Source of the DNA: Plenodomus lindquistii
Taxonomy: Eukaryota; Ascomycota; Dothideomycetes; Pleosporales; Leptosphaeriaceae
Length of the DNA: 64,000 bases
Direction of reading: 5' to 3'
NCBI GenBank assembly: GCA_025504975.1
Contig: JANUWI010000021.1
Location: forward strand, 620,001 to 684,000
Shown here piece by piece: positions 10,405-21,853 of this stretch. A program made the translations under genes and the position numbers. Numbering within the stretch: position 1 is the stretch's first letter; each line of letters begins with the position of its first letter. The notes beneath the pieces are model-generated. The model did no database searches. It was not told where the DNA came from and saw only the letters and a list, made by a program, of their open reading frames with translations.

Positions 10405-12880
10405 AACCAGGTCTCATGCGTGCGTAAGAGCAATGTCAGGCAGGTATCTCCATCGCAGCCTGCTCGTGCTCCCCCCAAATCAGCCGCGGCACAGCAAATT
10501 GCCCTCTCGACTCTTGGTCCCCCCATTCCCAGTCAGGTCCACCACCGTCGATCGCATCAACTCCCTCACGCAAACCCTCTCACTTGTATACGTACGTCAG
10601 ATGACGAGGCAGCATTGCGATTGCGCAAGCCGTCGCGTGCGGGTCACAACGTATAGACGACTTCGCTGCTTGTCCGAATACCACCACCACGTTCATACCG
10701 CTGCTATCGAAACGATGTCCAGCTAGATGGCACTCCGACACGGGCCAGACAGACATCCAGACCATCGGCGATCTGCACACCGCAGGCCTTCATGCCCTTC
10801 ACCGTCACCACCTACGACCACGCCCTCGCCCAACGCACCCTCTTAGCGCCCCGCACACCACCACGACACGAATGCAGACTAGGGCTATCTGACGGCCGCA
10901 CCGCTGCTGCAACCACCCCAAACACACGCATATTGTGCTATTTCACCGCAGTGAACGGCGCGTCGAGACACCAAGGGCTCGTGCGGCCGGTAGCCTTCAT
11001 CCGACGATTGGATACAAGGCCCAGCATAACAAACTGGACGAGAGTCTTGCGCAATGCATTCGCCGGGTCGAGACAGATCCCTCAACGCAGTCTAGAAGCC
11101 CAGCCCTCCATCTCTGCAAACCCCTCACGCGCAGTCCCATCACTCACGATATCTCAAAAGCCAGAGAAGAGGGTTTCGCAAGCTGAACCATGTCAGTTTG
11201 GAAGAGTAAAACCGCCTTATCATGGATCATTTCACACTCTCACCCTGCTTTAGATCTGAGAAGTTTGCGCAAGTGGACATGGGCGACTTCTCTAGGCCAC
11301 TCTCCAATCCTTCTCCGTTACTACCTCACAACGGCACCCCGCCCATGAGACTCCTCCATCATCGCCAGCGTACGGTACTCTTCTATCAAACGTCGTCGAG
11401 ATATAGCGCTCTGCAATCCCCGGGCCTTTCACGAGTCGCACGAGAACAAAACGAAGGAGTATCACGACGGTGATGGCCGTCAAGAAGACGATGGTTGCGA
11501 TTACATCCTCGCTATTGAGAAGAGTGAGTTCAACAACCCGCTGTAGAACGCTACAGGGAGTGAAGATGTCACCACAAAGATTTGCACATTCGTCCGATGC
11601 AGGCAGCGAAATGTTGCATGCGAAATGTCACGGCCAGCGTGCAGGCAGGCAGGGACACGTTGTATGCGACATAGAACTGCCAGCGTACAAGCCATGCCTC
11701 AAGCGCTCACAAGGTTACCCCTGTGTGTATTCTCCACCGCAGATCATCATCAAATCTCTATTTACTCGTCACTTTGGCGCTGACAGCAGGGCCAGCCTGG
11801 TCAAGCACATAGACTTTTGTCCTGGTAATCATCAATTACGTTACTTTGTAATTGCACACCTAGACTAATTCCAGTCCACAACAGCAAACCACACCGCGCG
11901 CGCTCTAATCAAAGAACCCCGGCGAACCCACCAAAAGTACCGCTTCTCGCACAACCTCTACCAGTATCTTGCCCCAGTCATCCATCTCAATCCACAGCTG
12001 CCTGACCCTTGTCCGAAGGTGCCGCCAGGAACCCAACTCCTTGTGTCAATATCAAAAGCGCCGTCCGCAACACCACTGGCAGACAATACATTCAACGGAG
12101 ATACCAATCGCAGTGCGAAATTCACACAAACTATTTCAGAAGCCAGCGAGCCTGGCGGACGTAAATATAGTCAACTCTGTAAGGGTATCCGCAAAGTCCG
12201 CCACCAACACAACATCCACCCACCCACCTACGCACCACCACCAAGGTTCACGCCGAACCAGCGGTCCCAAAACCCACCACAGTGCTGAGAAGGCCAAAGC
12301 CCAAGTCCTTTCATTGTTCCTAATAGCAGCAGCAAGGATGAAAGAAGAGCCTGATAATAACAATAATAGATAGTTACGACATCGACTAGAGTATAAGCCA
12401 CGCAGAACAGGACTACTCAGTGGAGTTAAAGACTGATAACAATGGCGGACACTAAGAGTATAGTTGTGGATATCAGGTAGAGGATGCGGATTCCGAAGAC
12501 GAGGGAGGGGATGGTAGTTTATACAATGCTGATAGAGATAAGGGGGTAAGATCGAGGGCGAGAGCAAAGGTATAATAGAGTAAGTCTACTTGTTGATACA
12601 TGATCATCCCCCGGCCCTCACACTAGGTACGTCAACACTCAAGTGGTGTTCCCCCACACGTTCGTTTTCAACCATGCCAGATATTAACACCTTTGTCACT
12701 CTCAGCATATAGCGGGCCATCTAGCACTTATTCACGCTGCTCTGTATCCTCACCTAGTCAAACAAGCGTCCGAATATATATACCACCACCAACTACATAT
12801 AACCTGCCTGCCAGCACTGGCACGTCGCCCAACACGCCTATGCCTCTATCATGGCAAGCCTTCGCACCTGACATGAGTGC
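10405..12880. other. No gene recognised
   Basis: The stretch holds only overlapping frames of 60-153 codons on both strands, with no recognisable motif, RNA gene or repeat. The longest plus-strand frames (10280-10726, 10792-11253, 11470-11868, 11969-12373) are Arg/Pro/Thr/Ser-rich, the composition expected of spurious frames in this base composition. Confidence 0.35.
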
Positions 12881-12897
12881 TCGCCCGCCACCGCTGC

Positions 12898-13615
12898 GGC
12901 CGTTCGCAACGCCGGCGTGAACCCTCACGATCTCGCCGTCCGCCTCTACCAGCTGCTTGACCAGCTGCTCGCACGCGAGGACTTGTTGGGCGCAGCAGAC
13001 GCGCACGCATATCGCTTTGGACACACCGCCGCAGGTCAAGCACTACCGCCAGACAATCCTTGACAACGCGACCATGTGGGTAGACGCTGCGACGCCCTCG
13101 ACCTCTACCTCTCCCGCCCCATCAACGCACAGTATCCGTACTACCGTGTCCCCCTTGCTGTTATCCCACTCGGTTCGAGCACACAGCGAGAAATCCTACA
13201 GCAGCACAGCCTCCACACACCAACGTGAGAAAGCGCAAGCGCCATACTCATGGCTAGGATATCCCATCCAACCGACGGTGGTGCGCAGTCCAAATACTAC
13301 AAGGAAAGCACCCAGCCACCGTGGTTCCTCTTTTAACCTCCTCTTCAAGAAGACTAGGCTCACCAAGCTCACCTCACCTTGATCACCATGCCGCTCGCTA
13401 AAATCCAAACCCTTATGTTTCCCAAACCAACACCGACGAAAACCTACCCGCCATCTCCCAAACCGACACCAACGACGACATAGCCACGTCTCATCTCGCG
13501 CAATGGTCTGACAATCCTGTAGTGTGGCTAGAATTCGAAAACCAGCAGGCGACCTGCACAGTCCATGACACGGATGAACGCTCATGTCTCTCCCTCACAC
13601 ACGTACAGTAAGTTT
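12898..13615 (+). pseudogene. Unrecognised decayed coding region
   Basis: Reading on from about 12898 gives a coherent helical peptide (VNPHDLAVRLYQLLDQLLA, then a GAADAHAYRFGHTAAG-like segment). After a stop near 13060, frame-consistent segments follow (DALDLYLSRPINAQYPYYRV at about 13094-13155, then LAVIPLGSSTQREILQQH). A later acidic segment lies near 13430-13615 (TDTNDDIATSHLAQWSDN, then VVWLEFENQQATCTVHDTDE). The composition of these pieces is typical of real protein, and they lie in order within 700 bp, so I read them as one gene broken by stops and frameshifts or interrupted by introns that I cannot place. The family is not recognised. Confidence 0.35.
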
Positions 13616-14407
13616 CGCTCCAGACCAGGGCATCAGCCCCTCAGTAGTCTCATAAAACGCCACCTCGCACCATGCAGGTCTCCTCATACTAACCAAATCT
13701 TCTTCTCCTACTAGGCAACACCAAGTCATCCAAGGATACGGCTAGCGTATACTCTTCCTCTACTAATTAGTCCTCACGCACGCTACAGTTTGCTTTGCTT
13801 ACTAACCGTCTACTGAACGAACTTTGAGGGATGCCCTCCCATCTCTTCTAGTCAAAGAGTAAGAGTTGAAGGAACGTAAAAGGGAAGCCCATTCACGATT
13901 TCTGGTCATGTTCTGAAGGTGTCGGAATGACGTGAGTTGGATGGAGAGAACAAGAGATAGATGACGGCGTTGAGGCATCACCAAGTCATGCGTCACCGTG
14001 TCTGCCATTTGATGTTGCTTTGTTCATTCTTGTTAGTGGCCGTTGATTACAGACAAGCAATGACACACACGTGACTAGCCACGAACCTACACACGAAAGC
14101 ACTAGTAGTAGCGTATATAACATAGAGTGAACGTGCACACGTTTCGTGCATACTGACTTTGCTCCTGGTAGTAGCTGCATGATAACAATCACAGGCATCA
14201 CGTGTTGATTGTACATTTCTAGCAATCGACTAAGAAAGTGTGTCTTGTGGTCGTTGTCGTCTATTATTATAATTAACAACGATTTAGCATACCTGCTGCC
14301 AACGTATCCCACGCCCGTTCCAGCGGTACCTAGTTGCACTGCACTTTCAATCCATTACGAGCCGTCAGCCTACTGAACATCCACGCCGTCCTACACCTAG
14401 GGCAGTC
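13616..14407. other. Upstream region of the FHA-kinase gene
   Basis: No convincing gene. The last 150 bp before 14408 are C/T-rich in patches, as is common for fungal core promoters, but no TATA or CAAT box can be assigned with confidence. Confidence 0.35.
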
Positions 14408-16030
14408 ATGACAGACGCGAGTTCAGACGTGTTCGCGACTCTGCGGCCCATTGGATTGGCCGCCAGGGTTGAGTTCAGCAAAGCTGTTACGAGCAGCCAA
14501 ATGGATCCGACCCCGGCTTGGGCGCAGTCCATGATGGTCGATTCAGACCAGACCTATGACCACGAATATGCATTGCAATGTGAAGCCCACCGAGCTGGCC
14601 GTGAAGTCGACAGCGATGCATCCGCTACAGATGCGGATACAGATACTGAAGACTACCGACGCGCTGAGTTCAAGCTATGGAATGGACATTATGTCTTCCG
14701 GTCGTCGCGGTTGTCCGACACTGAAGATGCAAAGTGGATCATGGGCCGAGGGCGGCCGAACCATCCTTCTCCGCACAGGACTGTTGATTTCAAGCTCATG
14801 CAACGTCAAATCCGCGGCTGGCACGTTAGGTTTACATTCCGCGGTCACTTCCTCGCATGCACTCCTGCAACACAAGCAGCAGACGCCATCACAGTCAACG
14901 GTCAACAGGTCTCGGCTGGAGAGTGGTTTTCTTTCAACCAAGACACCGCTCTCCTCACGGTTGGTGGCTTATCTTTCCAGTTTGCTTACGCAGACTATGC
15001 TAGGTCCGATGAGTTCAGCAGGCTCCGTCAACAGTACTGGACGCAGTTTCAGAACCGTCGAATGGAGCATGCCAACATTAGCGAACTCGCACTTTTTCCC
15101 ATGCCACCAATAGCTTCTCGCATGGTCGGCCAATACACCCTCGCCACGGAAATAGGAAAAGGTGTAGCGGGCAAAGTGTACTCAGCCACCGACAGCAAAG
15201 GCACTGTCTTTGCCATCAAGATGATTGAGCGGAATAGGCGCTCTGCTTATAATGTACTCGCCGAGGTGCGAGCTCTGCAGGAACTGACCCCCCAGGTCGA
15301 AGCAGCCGGATGTACCAACATTGTCCGACTCAAGGAAATCCTAGGCGATCTGACCTCCAACACCTGCCCTCTGTTGTTCAAGGACATCTACCTTGTCCTC
15401 CAGCCAGCCGCTTACGCCACTCTCGGTGCCATTAATCAACACAACACGCCCCTGTTGACGCGGTTACATTACTTCCACGGATTACTCCAGGGACTTGAAT
15501 TCCTGCACTTCAGGCATTGGGTACACCGTGACGTCAAAGAAACCAACGTCGGAATCTATCAAGACCGAGCAGTCCTTCTTGACTTGGGCGGTGCCAAACA
15601 TCTAAAGCCTCCCTCCATGTCTATCCCTGCTACCCCAGGCTGTGCCGGAACCATCAATTACCTCGCTCCCGAAGTGGAGACGACTGGCTCACGCTACGAT
15701 TGCAGTGCTGATATATGGGCAGCCGGAATCGTCGGCTACATTCTCGTCCATTCTTGTCATCCGCTGTGCCTGAGCTCGAATCCATGGCGACAAGGCAACG
15801 AGGCTCTGCTGCCAGAATTCCACACCCAGTATGGTGAAATGCGCAAGGTGTTGCGCTTCCCACACCCTAACGCGCCAGGAGTCAACGGTCTGCTCATGCG
15901 CATGATGAGTTCGGACAAGATAGAGTGTAATCACGGACCGCGCATCAGCGCAGATGCAGCGCTTCAACACCAGTGCTGGCAAGTTCTCACACCAGACGAT
16001 GCGGCTCCGCCCTCGAAGAAGTCAGGGTAA
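14408..16030 (+). CDS. FHA-domain serine/threonine protein kinase, 540 aa
   Basis: A single open frame of 540 codons. Residues about 85-195 resemble a forkhead-associated (FHA) phosphopeptide-binding fold (WIMGRGR near the start, DAITVNGQQVSAGEW later). Residues about 242-530 are a protein kinase domain: glycine loop G250-K-G252-V-A-G255, ATP-binding K271, helix-C E286, catalytic HRD 373-375 with K377 and N380, metal-binding DLG 392-394 in place of the usual DFG, and APE 420-422. All catalytic residues are present, so it should be active. FHA plus kinase is the arrangement of the Rad53/Dun1/Chk2 group, where FHA binds phosphothreonine, but orthology to a checkpoint kinase is not shown. The C-terminal codons overlap a perfect donor (GTAAGT at 16026), so a spliced, longer C-terminus is possible. 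It stands alone, with no close neighbour. Confidence 0.85.
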   Translation: MTDASSDVFATLRPIGLAARVEFSKAVTSSQMDPTPAWAQSMMVDSDQTYDHEYALQCEAHRAGREVDSDASATDADTDTEDYRRAEFKLWNGHYVFRSSRLSDTEDAKWIMGRGRPNHPSPHRTVDFKLMQRQIRGWHVRFTFRGHFLACTPATQAADAITVNGQQVSAGEWFSFNQDTALLTVGGLSFQFAYADYARSDEFSRLRQQYWTQFQNRRMEHANISELALFPMPPIASRMVGQYTLATEIGKGVAGKVYSATDSKGTVFAIKMIERNRRSAYNVLAEVRALQELTPQVEAAGCTNIVRLKEILGDLTSNTCPLLFKDIYLVLQPAAYATLGAINQHNTPLLTRLHYFHGLLQGLEFLHFRHWVHRDVKETNVGIYQDRAVLLDLGGAKHLKPPSMSIPATPGCAGTINYLAPEVETTGSRYDCSADIWAAGIVGYILVHSCHPLCLSSNPWRQGNEALLPEFHTQYGEMRKVLRFPHPNAPGVNGLLMRMMSSDKIECNHGPRISADAALQHQCWQVLTPDDAAPPSKKSG

Positions 16031-19000
16031 GTATTGTTCCGAACTTTGATTACAATTTTGCATATGGGGTCTGCAACAATATCAAAGTGCTTGTTATGGG
16101 ACATAGAATTATACTTGTTAACAAATCGGCTTTCCAATTATTGTGACGTCTAGTGCATGGAAAGAGGGGAAGGAGAGAGGCACCTTCCTCCTAATGGCGT
16201 CGCGATGCACCACTTCTGCACAAAGAGCGATTATATGACAAAGATGAAGACAACCCCAAGGGGTTGGAAGATGTCGCTGCAGTCTGCAAAGGTTCTCTGC
16301 CACTCGCGTAACTTCTATCTTCTTTATTACTTCTTGCTACACTTGAAGCGGTGTTATCACTCAACATTATTCTCGCATTCTATGATTCTTGGGACACTTG
16401 ACATCATCTTTACAGCTGACTCTAAAATTACCGCTAGCCTGCATAATCTCTGAAAAGCCTAGAAGAGCCTTGAAACAACAGTCTTGGCAGGCCTACTGCA
16501 AAGGTCTCAGCATAGGCAGAAGCTGTTCGCGCGTTCGTGCGTAAAACCACCCCTCGTTTTAACAAAAATCAAGTGCAACATATGTGCGGATTGGCAAAAG
16601 CCTCTTACACACGCATGTGCCCCTCGAAATCTAATACCAGCATGTCGCTTCTCTAATGTCTTTGTAGGGGTCAAGCTCTTCGACTGTTAGTGTCATATTG
16701 TCACCGTTGCTGCCATAATCAAGGAAACAGGTCATGTCGCGATTTGATGAGAAGAGCGTCGGTGGCTAGAAGCTTGAAGCTGTTCTTCAAAGCAGGTACC
16801 ATCAGCAGCGCAAAGATATATGGTCCAGGTGGGCACAAACCTAGTATTACGTGGGCGCACATACGTGCAATATAATCATAGTAGTGGGACGAATAGAATT
16901 GATAGGAAGCTACAGAGAGTCTCGCGGAGGAGGTGCTAATCTATTGTGTGGGCTAACTAATGGGGGCTGGCTAATGAATGGGTGGCAACTGCCATCCCAT
17001 CCTCATACAGAGGGTCAGCCTGGCGGCCGGGCTTGAACACAATGAGCTCCAGGGTAGTACAGGCGCCTCATTAGCACATCGACATAACACCTAGTTCTTC
17101 ATCATGATGGCCAGCTTCACTAACCTCCCTAGTGTGGCCACCCCTGCAAGGTATATACTTGGTGTGGACTTCCGGGCTTGAGTGCCCTTCATCACCGTCC
17201 GAAAAGCAAACCCTCAACGTGTTGAACACGCACATGCTCCGCTTCTACAATTCGGGTGGCCTGCATTTAAGTCGTGCTCGAGTTCGCTCTCCATGTCGCT
17301 TATAGTCTAGTTCTCCTCTCATTCTAGTGGTTGTGATGTGGTGCGACCCTTCTTGCAAATCCTTGACTAGAGCTGACGCTGTTCTAACGAAGAGCACAAT
17401 ACACAGATTGAACGTGCTACGAGGATTTTAGGAGTTAATACCATCCGTTGGTGAGAAAAGCACATGTGCCATGGACGAACGCTTTAAGACCAAAGATGGC
17501 AGACTTGTTTGACGGAGCACAGCTCAATGATGTGATCTTGAGGGCAGTACAGTCTAGATGGTATGTGTTTGGGGCATCGGAACGGCAAATGATGAACAAC
17601 ATCGCCCTGCCATACCTATTTCTTCTTCCTGTGAGCGGCAAAAGTAAAGAGATTTAGACATCGAGAGGTTCGTCCATTGGTACTACTGGTGAATGGTCGG
17701 TGATAGCGGTGGACGTCCTCAACACTGGATGGTGACCTTCAACGATGTGACTACTTGTAGAAGCTGTATAACTCTCTTGTGGATGCTTTCCTCATAATGT
17801 ACGCCTAGAAGCGAATCTCTTCGAGTCACAATCTTTCCACCTAGCTGGGCTAAGCGACCTTGCAACCTTGCGACCTTCTGCAACCCTGTGATCTTCTCGA
17901 CTCCCTCGGCGGTTCACGGGTAGTCCGCTCAGCTGCGACCTCGTGATCGCTATGCGCTTCTTGAGTTCCTACGGCGAGCTCACTGTCTGGAGAAGTCAAC
18001 ATAGAGCGCTTGCTAATACCATGCGGATACCTTCCCTTGTTAAGATGAATGACGACGTGGCCTTGTGGTCGTGCTGTGTACCCATCGCTTTCCTAGTCAA
18101 TGTCAATGCAAGATTGGCGAATGCCTTCAATGGCCAACTCATCCTTGACAAACTTGGGAAGATTGGCGTATGAGATGCAACTAAAAGTGGAGGTTGCTGA
18201 GAAAGTGGTAATCCAAATAACAGAAGAGATTGTTGACGTCAACCTTGGTGCAAACAGATTGGCGCATGGGATGAGATTGAGAGAAGAGATGGCTGAGAAG
18301 AAAATTGTTGGGATTGCCAGCTTGAGTAATGCTGGTAGGTAAGCATGCGGTGAATGCGCGTGCTTGTTTATCCGCAACGAAATTGTCTTGCTTACAATAA
18401 CAAAATCATTCCCGAACTATTACCACAAGTTCTTGTGTGGTAATAAGCCGTCGCCGATAGCTTTGGATCTGCTTGGCCCTACAACTGCATTTTACTTAAA
18501 CAGCTCTCGCGTTTCACAGTTACCCGTGTACGCTGACAGTTGTTATGTCAGTTAAGCCCAGGCAAGCTAGGGTTAGCAGGCGACACAAAGTATAAAATAC
18601 ACAAAGAAACATTAGCATAAAACCACTGAGTATAGTCAGCGGGGAAGGAGCGTAGTCATCTAGCAGCGAGAAGCGTGGGAGGCGTTGGTGAGACGAGCCG
18701 AGAGGCGAACAAGGTGGGTCGTCGAGAGTGAGAGTACAGGCGAGAGAAGTGAGGGTATGGACGAGGAGAGGATAGACGAGATGGACGAGGCAACGGGAGC
18801 CGAGTAGGAACAGGACCAAGTAGCACGCTCTAAGTCCAAGAAGCTGTCCTAAATCTGGAGAGCGTGTTTCAAGTTCTGCATTGCATTGTTGAACTAGTTC
18901 ATCATCTGTAAAGCGTATGACAGCGCGTTGGTGTGCGCGTTCGCGGTTTCGGGCGTGGAAAAGGATAGATGGGGGGCGCTGAACACGATGCGCTGTGATT

Positions 19001-21153
19001 GTCGGCAGTTGTTGATGTTGCTTGGTTTATAATAGTGCAGCAGGTGTCATAGTCATCCAGCCCGTCCAACAATGATCATTTGGGATGGTTGTGTATGAGA
19101 GCGACGGTAGCCGCCCAAGCCGACGTTAAGCCATAGGATATTCTAGGCAGCCAAGGAGATAATTGACAGGTTCATGGTGCAAGGCACCCGCAGTCCGATG
19201 CAGTGAATGACGAGTGGCCTGGGTAGGTTGTTCTGAAGGACCATTGCACAACTGCATACCCGTACATGGAAAAAAGTGGGCGTGTAAGCGGGTAAGGAAA
19301 GACACCGGCGTCAGGGGCGGATCCATAAAGCCCGGAATCCGCTTTGGGGTATAATTGTTTGCCGCTGAGCATTATATGGGACGCATGGTCGAGTTTCGAG
19401 AGAAGCTTGCTGTGTAAATGCACGTAGCTAGCGGGCAACCAGAGACAGGGCTAGATCATAAGCGTGGGTCATAGCAACGCCATTGACGGGGGACACAGCA
19501 AGCTATCCAATGGGAATAGCATAGTTATGTTTATAGCGCGGTACCACAAAGGATACAATAAGAGCGGGGACATCAAGATCATCCTCTGGTATTGCTGCGA
19601 GGGTGGATGAATTGATAGTGTGTAATACGTGGTTGGTGTGGCCGTTACAGCGGCGTTCGGAGGCGTTGGCGTGGGTGTAGGCGGTATCGTCCCAAAGGTA
19701 GCCGGCCAACCCCAGTGGGCGCAGGTGGATAACAGAGAGATTGCAGGAGACGTTAAAGCGTAAGAGCTGAATTGGAACAGCATAGCGATTGATGATGACA
19801 GCCTACCGTGAGATTGTCATCGGTATCAGCCGGTGGTTTCTACGCGGATTCACGTCGATTAAAACAGAGACAGGAACGAGGCCGGAGTTGAGAAGAATGA
19901 ACGAGTGTTGATGGCTGACGAGCAGGCAGGACATGCAACGCATACGGCAGGGTTGATACACGCGCGGAGGATTGTGGAGCAGGCTAGAGCGGTATTTCGG
20001 GACGTCGAGCAGCGATTAGCATTGGTTTTGGGAGTTCCAAGAGGGGAGTGAGGGGATGGTGAACAAGACGCGGAAGAGGGGGCCTTTCGAGAGCGAGGCA
20101 GAGGAGGCGAAAATCGATTCATGGGGCTGGTTGAGGAAGATGGACACGAAAGCACAATTGAACTGGATGACGGGCAAGACAGCTGAGCTCCGGGGCGTGC
20201 AGGATGAGACTGTGATAGCAATTGTGGTAGGCGAAAGCCCTATTGTAGCTGTGACGGCGATTGGCGGCTGAGAGAGTTTGTCGTTTTTGTTGCGAGTATA
20301 GGTAGAGCAGAGCGGAACCACTGTGGTGGTCATCCTGCTGACTGCGTTGCGGGGAGACTGGTGTTGGTGACGATGACTAGTCGGACGGCTGCCGTGTCCA
20401 AGAGGCGTGAGCGTTGTATGGAGGGACACTACGTAGAGGTCGTGGGTCTCAAGAGCGACTCGAAAAGGTCTTCTCAACGTCTCACGGACATGGGACAATG
20501 TTTCTTCCACTGCTGCTTCCAGTTTGCCCAGACAGTTGTGATACTAAGAAACTTCCGGCAAAGCTTGGATTCGCATTCCCCGATCTAGCCTATCCTTCCC
20601 TGGCCTTCGTCCTGGGGCACCTATACGACAGCTGGTGCAAGTATGTGGGCGTGGAAACTTCTCGGAGAGTGCGCTGGCTGGACAAGGCAAGAATGCTGCT
20701 AGCAGGTGTTCGACATGGCTCATGCCAGGCCATTCTACCAGTTGTTGCAGGACACAGGAGACTAGGGCGGGAGGACGCGGTGGGAGGTGAACAACACGCA
20801 GGCGGCATGTTGCTGGGAGCTCGAGCGACTGGAGGACGGTTGTGGGAATGACTAATCGGACGATAAGACTATGACGTGAAGAGTGTTTTGTATGCGCTCA
20901 CCTTGGCACAGAGGTTTGTAGGGAGCGAGAGCTCCAGCAGTTTTGACATGGCAGATGCAATAAGCAGGAACTTGCTCTCGCGGCACCGCTTTGACGTGGA
21001 TTAGTTCAGGAGGCTAACGGAGGGAGACTTCAGGACAGTAAAGATGTGGTCAAAGAGACAATCAGGGCTCGCCAAGGCTAGTGCTGGTGTGAGTATGCAT
21101 CACAGTAGCTGCTGGCAGTCGCAAGAGGGCGACCAAGTCTCATAGCGTGGAAA

Positions 21154-21155
<2 letters not shown>
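16031..21155. other. Long intergenic stretch, no gene recognised
   Basis: AT-richer sequence with short frames on both strands. Around 18110-18330 a plus-strand frame contains two similar peptide segments (LGRLAYEMQLKVEVAEK and NRLAHGMRLREEMAEKK), reflecting a roughly 50-bp imperfect DNA repeat. No start, intron or family supports a gene. Frames at 20056-20271 (+) and 20414-20851 (+) are the longest towards the 3' end and are likewise unrecognised. Confidence 0.35.

Positions 21156-21234
<79 letters not shown>
21156..21234. repeat. (GAT)26 microsatellite
   Basis: An uninterrupted GAT/ATG trinucleotide run of 79 bp, about 620 bp upstream of the Hsp70-like start codon. Confidence 0.97.
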
Positions 21235-21344
21235 CCGGCCCAAGCGCCAAGATGGAAGAACGGATGAGTCGATCCGGGACTAACCTGCCTATAGACTAGG
21301 GGGGTTACGCGATCTGTCTAGGAGCACGCGTACTCGGGCGATGT

Positions 21345-21429
21345 CCACGCGACTTGTTTTGGGCAAACACGTCTCGACGCGACTTGTTTTGACTATTTTA
21401 AGCAAACGCGCCTCTAAGCGAGTTGTTTT
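21345..21429. repeat. Short imperfect tandem repeat (GCGACTTGTTTT)
   Basis: The block ACGCGACTTGTTTT occurs at about 21347 and 21377, and a changed copy, AAGCGAGTTGTTTT, lies at about 21416. The first two also share a GCAAACACG-like spacer with the segment before the third. Confidence 0.7.
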
Positions 21430-21511
21430 CTTCTCCAGCAAGCACAAGCGCATTTTTAAAGTCTTGTTGCCTACCGCTACTCTAGCACTGAAACTTTCGA
21501 CTTTGGCGTGT

Positions 21512-21751
21512 GCACAGCGACACCAGCTTCAGCCTCTAGCAACCCCTTACTAATGTAAGCTCTGCATCCCCGCCATTTTACCTGTTCTAACCAATCAACA
21601 GACTAGCCCAGCAACTACTCCCACGACTTCGCACAGCATTACCAGCTTCAGTTAGCCACACAGCCGTGCCAACCCCTTGCTGATGTGAGCTCTTCATCCC
21701 CGCTACACCCATCTCGCCTGCCCTGACTAATGGAAAGCCCAGCAACTCAAC
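21512..21751. repeat. Imperfect tandem duplication, offset 119 bp, upstream of the Hsp70-like gene
   Basis: Copy A starts GCACAGCGACACCAGCTTCAG at 21512 and copy B starts GCACAGCATTACCAGCTTCAG at 21631. Shared blocks in order are CCAGCTTCAG, CCAACCCCTTnCTnATGT (partial in A), GAGCTCT/AAGCTCT with GCATCCCCGC, and GCCCAGCAACT. Copy B ends about 100 bp before the start codon at 21854, so the duplication lies in the promoter or 5' leader. Confidence 0.7.
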
Positions 21752-21853
21752 TATCCTCACGCCCTAGCGCCCGCCCTATCGCCGCTCGCCCTTGCGCACA
21801 GCTCGTTTACGCCTAGCCTCCACGCACGGTACCGCCATCGGCACTCGCACGGC

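Noticed and set aside
18100..18342. Helical protein with internal repeats
   Set aside because: The peptide repeats follow a short DNA repeat, and the frame has no support as a gene.
20414..20851. Gene of 145 codons
   Set aside because: Gly/Arg-rich composition without motif, start context or intron signals; opposed by other frames.
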